Origin: Crossaster papposus
Taxonomy: Eukaryota; Echinodermata; Asteroidea; Velatida; Solasteridae
DNA: 64,000 bases
Direction of reading: 5' to 3'
Assembly (NCBI GenBank): GCA_037893245.1
Contig: JBAIAA010000444.1
Coordinates: forward strand, 439,501-503,500
Shown here one piece after another: positions 44,701-52,657 of this stretch. Within the stretch, counting starts at the first letter, position 1; each line of letters begins with the position of its first letter. A model generated the notes under the pieces. That model did not search any database. It worked only from the letters and a program-made list of their open reading frames with translations, and was not told where the DNA came from. A program made the translations under genes and the position numbers.

Positions 44701-47700
44701 GCTCTGATCAGCAGTAATTGTTGTTATTCCTTCAGGTATCTGATGTACCAGTGGCCATTCAGCAGGGCTCTGATCAGCAGTAATTGTTGTTTGTCCTTCA
44801 GGTATCTGATGTACCAGTGGCCATTCAGCACGGCTCTGATCAGCAGTAATTGTTGTTATTCCTTTAATAGGTATCTGATGTACCAGTGGCCATTCAGCAC
44901 GGCTCTGATCAGCAGTAATTGTTGTTATTCCTTCATGTATCTGATGTACAAGTACCAGTAGCCATTCAGCAGGGCTCACTCTGATCAGCAGTAATTGTTG
45001 TTATTCCTTCAGGTATCTGATGTACCAGTGGCCATTCAGCAGGGCTCTGGTCAGCAGTAATTGTTGTTATTCCTTCAGGTATCCGATGTACCAGTGGCCA
45101 TTCAGCAGGGCTCTGGTCAGCAGTAATTGTTGTTATTCCTTCAGGTATCTGATGTACCAGTGGCCATTCAGCAGGGCTCTGGTCAGCAGTAATTGTTGTT
45201 ATTCCTTCAGGTATCCGATGTACCAGTGGCCATTCAGCAGGGCTCTGATCAGCAGTAATTGTTGTTATTCCTTCAGGTATCTGATGTACCAGTGGCCATT
45301 CAGCAGGGCTCTGGTCAGCAGTAATTGTTGTTATTCCTTCAGGTATCCGATGTACCAGTGGCCATTCAGCAGGGCTCTGGTCAGCAGTAATTGTTGTTAT
45401 TCCTTCAGGTATCTGATGTACCAGTGGCCATTCAGCAGGGCTCTGATCAGCAGTAATTGTTGTTATTCCTTCAGGTATCTGATGTACCAGTGGCCATTCA
45501 GCAGGGCTCTGGTCAGCAGTAATTGTTGTTATTCCTTCAGGTATCCGATGTACCAGTGGCCATTCAGCACGGCTCTGATCAGCAGTAATTGTTGTTATTC
45601 CTTCAGGTATCTGATGTACCGGTGGCCATTCAGCACGGCTCTGGTCTTCATATCCACCTTCTTCCTCTTTCTGTCTCTGGTCACCGTGGTGTCGTGGCAA
45701 CAGTGCACTGGGGCATTCTCCAGCCAAGATGAGGAGACCGTGGTCAGACTCGAGGAAGTGAATTCGCTGTCTTACGAGGACCGCCGGAAGATGATCAGAA
45801 AGAGCATGGCCTCCGAACGAGCAGGTAGATACATGTATATATACAGATAGGTGGACGGGGCAGGGTTTGGACATGGGCGTAGTTTTTTGCCAATGAGGGA
45901 TCCTGGAAGATCATTAAAAAGAGCAGGCATTAACAAACAGGTAGTTGAGGGTGGGGCACGGGTGTAGTCACAGTGCACTTTGTGGGCATTGATGAACACG
46001 GGAAGATAATTGAAAAAAAGCATGGTCTCGGACACTCAGGTAGATGTACATACAGTGTGTCTCCAAAATAAATGCAAACAAAATATAACAGAATGCCACT
46101 CGTAGAATGTGTAACCAACTTAGATAATATAGGTATGGTTAGAAAGATACACTGTTCCACTTTAAAATGAGACATCAAATGTCAAAATCTGATATTTTTG
46201 GACAGTTGTGAGTGATTTCCAAGCAGAGGTCAAATTGACATTGAGACCAATTTTTTCAATTTTATTTGGATACGCAAATGTGGTTGTTGCTAATTTGCAG
46301 TTAAACGCACGTGTCCGGCCAATTCCTAAACATCAATATTCAATGCCTAAACACTATCCATCCTAAGCATGTAAACATGTTTAACATGGATGTTGTTTAC
46401 TGCTCCTGCAGTGAAGGCCAGGCAATTATCCACAGAGGCAAATAGGCTACCTTTGTACAAATGCCTAAAATTGAAAACTTGATCCCATGGTCAAATTTGA
46501 ACTGTCTTGGGAAATTACTCATAACTCTGTGAAAAGTTACCAGATTTGGACGTTTCATATTTAATTGTAAAGTGGAAAGATGTATCTTCCAAACCATACC
46601 TACATGTACCCTTGCACATTCTATGTTTAGCATTCTACTCTATTTTGTTTCATTATATTTTTTTAGACATTGTATTTTGGGTAGGTATGGCAGGCGTGTG
46701 GTTGGGGTCCGAGTGTGGTTCATGGTCATTGAGAAATACACAAAGAAAACTGCAGGCAATGCAGTCAATAGGTATTTTCTTAGTTATTACAGGGCTTGAA
46801 TTGAACGACGGCCACGACGGCCATTGTCGTCAGGGCCTTTTTACTGGCCGAGGTGCCCCACTAAAAACAATGGGCAAGTTTTTCCATTTTTGCAGAAAAA
46901 ACATCCACGGGACAAATATTACTGTCTACAATTCTTTATTTCATTTGTATTTTGTTTTTCTCGCTGCACGTATCATTAACGTTAAATGCTGGCATGCGTA
47001 CAGCGATGTATGCACAACAGAATGTAGCTTCGCGATTCCACAGCAACCTAAAAGCAATGTCATGCAAAATGACCTCGTAGTCAAAATGATTGCATTGCAC
47101 TTGTAGCGACAGAGCGCTCGATGAATGGGAACGAGGTGGTACTCAGTATACACATTAGTCTGGTTCCACCTGTTTGATATTGTGTTACAGTATATGTACA
47201 GTGTAGGTAAATAAGTCCAGTCTCCAAGCAATGTTTTGTTACAGCACATTTTTACGTCAAAATTGTGTTCATGTTTTGAGTGTAAAATTGGGTCTTATAC
47301 CATTACCTTGTGTTTTAAATAACGAAAAACTCAACTGCATGTCTGGGTACAATGAGTTCAAAAACACTGGAAGTCAAGTATTCAAACTTCTTCTTATCAC
47401 TTACCGGTCCATAAACGGATCAGCACCCCAATACATGCAACAACTGATATCAACATACAAGCCTGTGCACCAAATCCGCTCCAGTGACGCGCATTTGCTT
47501 GTGGTTCCATCTTCTAGGTTGAAAGCTTATGGGGACAGAAGTTTTTCTGTTGCAGCCCCTCGTCTGTGGAATAGTCTACCAATAGTCCTGAGATCACAAC
47601 CAGATGTTGACTCTTTCAAAACCCATCTCAAAACTCACCTTTTCAGTCATGTATATCAGTAGTTTTTCTCAGACCCCAGCGCAGTGAATAGATTTTCTAG

Positions 47701-47780
47701 ATACCAGCGCTATACAAGTTTTTATTATTATTATTATTATTATTAAGTAGATTTATCGAGTCGGTGAACACCAGGGGAGA

Positions 47781-47818
<38 letters not shown>

Positions 47819-48924
47819 TGAACTTCTAATTAAACTAGTTCTTGCCTTGTTGGACAAATCCACCTTTTATTGCAATGGTCCATAAGTGCGACACCTTATA
47901 GGTTTGACGCCTCATAGGTTCGACGCCTCATTGGACTTATGAGGCATCTGACTTATGAGGCGACAGACTTACAAGGCATTGGACTTACGAGGCGTCGGAC
48001 TTACGATACCGCCCCACCCTCGCAACCCCCACCCCCGACCTTTAATTTTCAAAGTTTGAGAACACGGGAATCTGATAAGGCAGAGTATGATAAGTCTAAT
48101 TAATGCATTGCACATGCGTACAAATATTTAAATTTTAGCCTCTGTGCCCTTACTCCAGATATAATTTATCCTTGGTGCCCTACGTACTGGCCTTGGTGCC
48201 CTCCATAATTTTGCTTCATTCAAGGTCAAAGTGGACTTGCACCCACCCCCCCCCCCCCCCCCCCCCACCCCACCCCCTAAAAGAAAAGGCCTGTAATTAC
48301 TGACACTTTATCACTTGAACAAAAAGGACAACATACAAAAAGTGTAGTTTTTGTCAAAGCTGTGCTTAAAAATCTTTGACAATGCAAGCTGGAGAGAGGA
48401 CATCAAACTGTTAGGTACCACTATTACAAATGTACCTGTAAAACCCTGATTTCTGGGTTTTGTCTTTAGCTCTGCTTCGAGGCCGTCCAAATAATGTCAC
48501 CGTCATCAGCCAGAGGGGCTTCCAGGATGATCGTGATTCTCAGAGTTCAGGTGTCAGCAGCGTTGATGGGCTGTCCACTGGCGACCGAAGCTCCTCCATT
48601 ACGGACACAGTCAGGGCGACCAATGGCGAGGGGTCGTCGGACACGGGTTGGGAGGTTGCGACCCCTCAATCTGATCAGGTTGACTCTAACAGCCCCGGGG
48701 AGCCACAAGATGAGGCCTCGTTGACGCAAGGAGAGGCAGGAATGGTAGAAAATGAGGTTGAAGATAATGCTGGGGAGGAGGAAGAGCCTGCAGTCAGAGA
48801 TCCTGAAGGCGTTGAGAGTGGAGAAGTATCTGAAATGCTGGCGGAGGGAGCTAGCCGACCATTAGTGCCAGAGGGAGAAGAGTTGAGACAACGTAAGAAG
48901 GACCCTGATAACAACGGTTTATAG
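32741..48924 (+). CDS. BSCL2: Seipin (BSCL2 homologue), 8 exons, 450 aa
   Basis: Exons are 32741-32961, 37450-37531, 39386-39461, 40280-40347, 41805-41939, 43798-43895, 45607-45824 and 48470-48924. They total 1353 nt, all phases agree, and an in-frame TGA lies upstream at 32705. Seipin is an ER membrane protein that organises lipid-droplet assembly. Matches I recognise to vertebrate seipin are: [20 protein letters not shown] after the first membrane helix, [71 protein letters not shown] leading into the second helix, then VSWQQ. The C-terminal exon is acidic and poorly conserved, as in other seipins. Both termini are predicted cytosolic, with the lumenal domain between the helices. Exon 1 has an unusual donor (GTTTGC). 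Introns are full of mobile elements, and intron 6 holds the 66-bp array. Confidence 0.93.
33000..34240. other. Seipin intron 1, left part
   Basis: Intronic. A CpG-rich patch at 33265-33400 (ACGTCACGCGCGCTACGCGT) stands out from the AT-rich surroundings and could be regulatory. The short open frames at 33720-34000 have no recognisable content. Confidence 0.35.
34240..34370. repeat. hAT-like terminal remnant next to a poly-G tract
   Basis: GATACGTGTATCGTGATAAA followed by GGTATCGTTACACCCCTAG resembles the end of hAT-type elements (TAGGGGTGTAACGATAC in reverse). It is followed by a G-run at about 34337-34367. No partner terminus was found. Confidence 0.45.
34557..34800 (+). mobile_element. SINE, same family as 3365-3648
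   Basis: GTTGGCGTAGCGGTTTTTTC, CCTTCCACCACTACGACCCG and GACTCCGTGGGTTTTTCCCA match the complement of the 3365-3648 copy. Box B is degraded (GGTGCGAGTCC). The tail AATAATAATAAATAC differs from the GTGA tail. It lies in seipin intron 1. Confidence 0.7.
35825..36010. repeat. Short-period repeat CAACTCGGACATGGACAAAAA
   Basis: About six diverged copies of a unit near 30 bp containing ACAGCAACTCGGACATGGAC lie in seipin intron 1. Confidence 0.7.
36599..36739. mobile_element. Palindromic fold-back MITE, copy 2
   Basis: GCGGCCGATTTCAC opens and GTGAAATCGGCCGC closes it. The arms share AATCTTAGGAAGAGTAAC with the copy at 272-403. Most of its length can fold on itself. It lies in seipin intron 1. Confidence 0.78.
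37173..37414. mobile_element. 242-bp MITE with TTAACCAGTTCGCGCCGG ends
   Basis: The 18-bp perfect inverted termini are TTAACCAGTTCGCGCCGG and CCGGCGCGAACTGGTTAA. It ends 35 bp before seipin exon 2, so the branch point and pyrimidine tract of intron 1 lie in or beside it. Related internal sequence (GTAGCACACCCACGCATTTC) occurs at 49005-49190 and 56335-56470. Confidence 0.82.
37722..38790 (+). mobile_element. tRNA-derived SINE split by a later insertion
   Basis: The head 37722-37817 has GTTATGGCTGAGTGGTTAAG (tRNA-Leu-like box A) and GGGTTTGAGTC (box B). The body resumes at 38556 with TTAAGCAAGGCACTTAACCA and CATTGCTTCG-like sequence (ACTATTGCTTCGTCCTTTGG). The copy at 41022-41335 shows the intact order TGTCCTTAAGCAAGGCAATT, proving the split. 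It lies in seipin intron 2. Confidence 0.75.
37818..38555. mobile_element. 738-bp element flanked by TTAA, with CCCTAACCCTCCC ends
   Basis: The termini CCCTAACCCTCCC and GGGAGGGTTAGGG are inverted, with TTAA at 37814-37817 and 38556-38559. Removing the element and one TTAA restores the SINE. TTAA target duplication and ends starting CCCTA are features of piggyBac-type elements. The interior carries many CCTCAATCCTTCTAGATCCT words and no transposase. Confidence 0.8.
38800..38990. repeat. 11-bp minisatellite GGGTGACCGCC
   Basis: About 16 copies of GGGT(G/A)AC(C/T)G(C/A)C in seipin intron 2. The array changes from GGGTGACCGCC to GGGTAACCGCC units at about 38935. Confidence 0.9.
39485..39713. 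mobile_element. 229-bp MITE with AGCCGCGTTCGCATTGGACTT ends
   Basis: Left AGCCGCGTTCGCATTGGACT and right AGTCCAATGCGAACGCGGCT are perfect complements. CAT occurs on both sides, a possible 3-bp duplication. It sits 23 bp after seipin exon 3. Confidence 0.82.
40437..40735 (+). mobile_element. tRNA-derived SINE with GGGTTCGAACCC box B
   Basis: GGCGCTGTGTTCCAGTGGTT (box A-like), GTGGGTTCGAACCCTGGCAG (box B), a central body, then GTAAAGCGCTTTGATAGACC and a LINE-like tail AAAGCGCTATAGAACTAACA. It lies in seipin intron 4 and is noncoding. Confidence 0.8.
41022..41335 (+). mobile_element. tRNA-derived SINE, intact relative of the split copy
   Basis: GTGTCGTGGTCGGGCGGTTA (box A-like), GAGTTCGAGTCCCGGTG (box B), then TTCGTCCTTCGGATGGGACG and GTCCCGTGCGTTGTGTAATG. 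The body matches 38556-38700. Confidence 0.78.
42084..43158. mobile_element. Nonautonomous hAT-like element, 1.08 kb
   Basis: The ends TAAGGGTGTGCG and the complement of CACGGCCTTA are similar, with many CGGGTACCCG words near both ends in inverted order. The flanks CAAGCTTT (42076-42083) and CAAGCTTA (43159-43166) match at 7 of 8 bases, fitting the 8-bp duplication made by hAT elements. No transposase frame is visible. It lies in seipin intron 5. Confidence 0.65.
44073..45606 (+). repeat. 23-copy array of a 66-bp unit carrying the seipin exon 7 splice acceptor
   Basis: Each unit is 37 nt matching the start of exon 7 (GTATCTGATGTACCAGTGGC and onward to GGCTCTG) plus 29 nt ending in the acceptor GTTATTCCTTCAG. 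The length, 1534 nt, equals 23 x 66 plus 16 nt of small insertions (two of 3 nt, one irregular unit of +10 nt at 44937-45012). The unit equals 22 codons (core [16 protein letters not shown]), and the AG|G boundary makes an Arg codon, so every copied acceptor reads in frame through its unit. One stop (TAG 44959-44961) interrupts the frame. The last nine units are open into the real exon. Confidence 0.93.
45876..46047 (+). pseudogene. Two decayed copies of the 3' part of seipin exon 7
   Basis: Bases 45963-46047 resemble exon 7 from its GTCGTGGCAACAGTGCACTG region (here GTAGTCACAGTGCACTTTG) through GGAAGATAATTGAAAAAAAG and CATGGTCTCGGACACTCAG, with a donor GTAGAT as in the real exon. A shorter, more diverged copy covers about 45876-45943 (GGAAGATCATTAAAAAGAGC, then CAGGTAG). 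Both have lost the frame. They look like tandem duplicates of exon end plus donor. Confidence 0.6.
46052..46680. mobile_element. Element with about 130-bp imperfect terminal inverted repeats
   Basis: The left side (CAGTGTGTCTCCAAAATAAA, TAACAGAATGCCACTCGTAG, TAGGTATGGTTAGAAAGATA) is complementary to the right side (TATCTTCCAAACCATACCTA, CATTCTATGTTTAGCATTCT, TTTTTAGACATTGTAT) over about 130 bp with mismatches. The short interior is noncoding. The ends resemble Tc1-like termini. It lies in seipin intron 7. Confidence 0.65.
47300..47745 (+). pseudogene. 3' end of a CR1-like LINE (reverse transcriptase C-terminus and tail)
   Basis: The plus frame ending at TAG 47660-47662 contains [20 protein letters not shown], then [20 protein letters not shown] and LWNSLP, a widely recurring C-terminal segment of LINE reverse transcriptases. 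The tail AGCGCTATACAAGTTTTTAT followed by a (TAT)n run is typical of CR1/L2-like 3' ends. It is 5'-truncated, in seipin intron 7. Confidence 0.85.
47780..48270. repeat. G-run, ACGAGGCGTCGGACTTA repeats and C-run
   Basis: A G-run (about 47785-47816) is followed by alternating GACGCCTCATAGG and CTTATGAGGCGTCGGACTTA words between 47885 and 48010 in both orientations, and by a C-run at about 48246-48266. This forms a potential large hairpin region in seipin intron 7; no gene. Confidence 0.6.
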
Positions 48925-49004
48925 TTGTTGCATGGCCTCCATGTTGGGGGTGTTCATCAGTTACCCAGGAACCTTAGCACAGACATTTGCTGTAAGCAAA
49001 TATC

Positions 49005-49190
49005 AGATAAGCAGACCAAGCTGGCGGTCTGTGGGCAGCACACCCACACATGCCAGCTGCGAGCTGGTCGCTGACAGATATTTCCGGCCTCGCTTCGAGT
49101 TGCTCGTGGCGTGTTTATCAGTCATCTGTTTAGATTTTCAGAAAGATTTTGCATGTATACCTGTCCTCTGGCGTGAACTGGTTAAGCATG
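49005..49190. repeat. Relative of the 37173-37414 MITE, downstream of seipin
   Basis: GCAGCACACCCACACATGCC, TTTCCGGCCTCGCTTCGAG and CTGGCGTGAACTGGTTAA match words of the MITE at 37173-37414. The left terminus is degraded. It lies about 80 bp after the seipin stop and may be part of its 3' untranslated region. Confidence 0.6.
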
Positions 49191-49199
49191 ATACAGTGA

Positions 49200-50780
49200 A
49201 ACGCCGCTATACCGAACACGATCCTTGGCTCTTGATTTTTGCAGGGTTGTAGTCGAGTCCCTGCAAGTCCGTTCACATGTCCCTTCATGAAGCCAGTCAC
49301 AAGTCCATTCATAAAGGCAGTCACAAGTAACTGGATGAACAATGACAAAGTAATGTTTTTGTCAAAGCCGATTTTATAAATAGCTTGTGATTTGAATTGG
49401 AACTGAAGGACTTGTGATGGACTTGCAGGGACTTGTGGTGGACTCGACTACATCCCTGGATTTTTGTGTCCGTACAAACCAAACATTGTTGTTTAAAATA
49501 TGTCAACCACTGGGTACATGTCTATCAAATGCTATTTAGGCCTTTTTTTAATTGCCAAATGTCAAACGGCTGGTGCTCTATGTTAAAGAGTGATAGGTGG
49601 CTACTATTTTCCCAAACAATTTTCTATCAAATCTAAAACAAATTTTGTTTTACCAAGGGTTTTCTGTGTTTGAAATAGGCAAAGAATTTGCTGCAGAAAT
49701 AATTACAAATGTTAGATAGTTTTTATTCTCTCATACCTTTTTCTTCCTAATCTTGCCTTGAACTTTTTTATCTTTATGCCAAAAAAGGTGAACTTCCCAG
49801 TTCAAACAAATCCTTTTTATTTACTCTTGCTGTTTTTATACTGATTAACGAAAGTACATACATGTACATGGAAAGTACTCGCTAAAGGTTTGGCTAAGAA
49901 TATTTTCCTGCATCATGCTGATATTGTAGTTTTTTCATTTGTCTTTTCTATTGGTGTGGGGATTTCCTAGTAAAGTCGGTGAAAAAAATCGAGAGTGAAA
50001 CCAAAGAATCAGGTGTCAGATGTGCTGTAAAGCTTTAAAGAACTAAGTATTAAATACAAATATTTCTATGTAACAAATTTATTTCATTTTAGTACATGTA
50101 TAGATTTGTGATGTCCTTTTATTGGTTAAAACCCTGTCAGCTGTAGTTTGGAATAATGTTAGTTATGTTGATAACAAGAACTTTTCTGTTATCCCATATA
50201 GGGTTCAGTTCTAATAACAGGGTTCTGAATTAAATTCTTATGTAACAAAGTGAGCTAATCAATTGTCTTCTTTAACGACAGTATTGTATGTCTTAGACAT
50301 TGAGTTTATTTATGTATTTGGATTTGTTTTTGATTTGTACAATTTTAAACAGTTTTAAATTGATTAAAACTGCTGTTGACTGGCGGAAGGGCCTGATATT
50401 TGATCTTAACAAGATCTTCAAAGGCAAAATTGGCTGGTTAAAAAAAACCACAAAAAACAGGGTTGGGAGGAGAAACCGGAAGGAGGTATTAAGAGAGTGG
50501 AGTAGAAAAACCAACAAAGATTTTATTTGTTGGCGGCTTTCATTTGTTGTCGGTTTAATGTAAACACACGTATACACAATTAAATGTACCTTAGTTATAT
50601 GTACTGTGGAAATTCCTAAATTTTCTCATTTCCAGAAACAAAATTCTAACCCCAAATTTAGAAGCTCTTTTTTTTTTAGAAAGGGGGAAACGAATTGTGG
50701 ACGTGTGCAAGCAAGTCCACAATCTGTTTCCTCTCGTTTCCAGGCCACAGTACGTATACAATGTTGGTACATGTACATGT
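49200..50780. other. Gene-free AT-rich stretch after seipin
   Basis: No gene. Short words GTCCATTCATAAAGGCAGTC and AAGGACTTGTGATGGACTTG near 49255-49460 form an imperfect inverted pair. No clear AATAAA for seipin was identified. Confidence 0.4.
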
Positions 50781-50782
50781 AC

Positions 50783-50975
50783 GTTTGTTTATGGTGTAAA
50801 TCGAGTTTCTTTTGTTCCTCTCGATAATTTCCTTTGTTTGTACTCTAACTTTTTCCGACGGCTCTCATTGGTTTTGTACACGAATCTCAGTCGAGGACGT
50901 CCTCGATTCTAACCCTAACCCCAATTCACCTTTGTGTCGCCAGGCATGTGTCCTCCATTTACACCATAAACAAAC
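50783..50975. mobile_element. MITE with GTTTGTTTATGGTGTAAAT termini, copy in the right half
   Basis: It is highly similar to 4301-4496 along its whole length (GACGGCTCTCATTGGTTTTG, GAGGACGTCCTCGATTCTAA) and ends ATTTACACCATAAACAAAC. Confidence 0.8.
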
Positions 50976-51319
50976 GCACACAAGCTTTCCTTTTCTTTTT
51001 CAGTGTTTGAGTTTAGACGTTCCGAGCAGTGCTTGTTTTTATTTCAAACTGATAGCCAAGTTAAGAGAGTGGTATGGTGCGGGATCAACTCATCAAACCC
51101 GGATCTATACTCACGTGGAAGGCATGTCTTCCTCCTCTTATCTGGGGAGGAAAAAAACACATCATGTAGCACGTCATGTACATTGTAGTTTTGTACAGCA
51201 TTGGTTTTTTGTATACATGAACTTGAAACTGTGCGTGTCTCAATTTGCCATAAGAAGATAATGTCGCTTAACCAATTAAAGAGATTTTCCCTGGCCACTT
51301 TTTAAAACTCTAGTTTATA

Positions 51320-51748
51320 CAGGGTTTCCCCCCCCCCCCCCCCCCCCACCACCCCCTATCAAATAAAAAATAATAATAATAAAAAGTAGAACAGTCTGTT
51401 TCCAGTACCCTCTGAATATTAAAACTAGTTTGGATGAACGGGGAATCTTTCTAGATGAGAAATGATGCCAAGATCGCCCGATTCGGTCACGGACCATTTA
51501 GTGACCCTTTTTCTGGAACCAAGTTTGTGGTTAATTGGAAAGGCCTTTTCTGTCGAGCTTGTGTTAATCAACTGTCGAACTGACCCCCCCCCCCCCCCCC
51601 CCCCCCCTAACTTGGTTCCAGAAAAAGTCTACTGGAATGAAAACTACTGGACTGAATCAAGTGATCTTGGTGTCATTTTGTATCGAGAAGATTTCCCGTC
51701 TATTCAAACTATTTTTTTCGGGTCGGAGGGTACTGAAAATGGGTCATA
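51320..51748. repeat. Fold-back repeat with internal poly-C tracts
   Basis: CTCTGAATATTAAAACTAGT, GGATGAACGGGGAATCTTTC and CTTTTTCTGGAACCAAGTTT in the left arm are complementary to AACTTGGTTCCAGAAAAAGT, GAAGATTTCCCGTCTATTCA and GGTCGGAGGGTACTGA in the right arm (51610-51748). C-runs lie at about 51329-51347 and 51585-51606. A fragment of the same repeat is at 41995-42060. Confidence 0.6.
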
Positions 51749-52657
51749 ATTTTTGTTTTTTAGTTTTTTTATATTTACATGTACAATAATTTCACTTTTT
51801 TTTTGTATTATAATTTCACTTATTTAAAACTTAAATTACTGAAATTTGTGTGGCTGAATTGCGGTTCCAAAGATTGTTGAGTACAGAAAGTTACCAAATA
51901 TACTCGACCAAACAAGAAAATCTCCAATACTTCTTACCTTTCCAAGGAAAATCAGTTTTCGATTTTTTGAGCACTTTTGCTGCTCACAGTGACAAATTGG
52001 TCTATTCTACTTTATATTTATCTTGCACACAATTTCTTAAGCAGTGTTCACTTTGTGTCTCAAACATTTTATCCTCGCTGTAAATAGCGATAATGTATAA
52101 TAAAAAAGGGTGTCCAGTACTTTTCTTGCACACCAAATGCATTGTAGATTCATATCAGCACTTTAATGTTTTAGTATGAATTATGCCATAGCCCATCAAC
52201 TCTTTTACTAGCCACGATTTGAGGTAATGTTGTTTTTTCCTTCTTTTTGTAGCCTTGCCAAATCATTATCTGTCTGCATTATCCTGTCAATCGGGAAAAA
52301 CATTTATTAATGTTTCCTCCTTTAAACAGTCGTAAAAATGACAATGCCAGCTGGCCAGGCCAACAAGGAAATTGGGGGCTGTATGTTTTATGTTTTATGT
52401 TTTCATGTCAATGAGGCCAACTTTCACTCTGGGATTGCAAAACATTGTAAAGTCAACTTTGGCATTGACCTTCCTCATACCAAACATTGTCACGTGCTAG
52501 TCGTGACACCGAGGGTGGAATGCTTATAAGAGCTTGACTGCAAAGTACTTCCTCATTTTCCATCTTGTAAGGAGCAACGCTGGTGCATGTTTTCGACGAT
52601 ACTTTACCCTTTGGAGTGAGTGAGATGGTGTTTTGTAACAAAATAAAAAAAAACACC

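Noticed and set aside
44073..45606. CRISPR-like array
   Set aside because: There are no unique spacers; the repeats are contiguous, the genome is eukaryotic and the unit derives from seipin.
44047..45874. Open frames of about 300 codons on the minus strand over the 66-bp array ([20 protein letters not shown] repeats)
   Set aside because: They exist because the unit length is a multiple of three. The plus-strand structure is explained by seipin exon 7 copies, and there is no independent start, splice or family signal on the minus strand.
46546..47106. 186-codon plus-strand frame in seipin intron 7
   Set aside because: It starts inside the inverted-repeat element and shows no domain pattern; composition is AT-driven.
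48460..48924. Separate acidic protein gene
   Set aside because: It joins in phase to exon 7 through an AG acceptor at 48468-48469 and is the seipin C-terminal exon.
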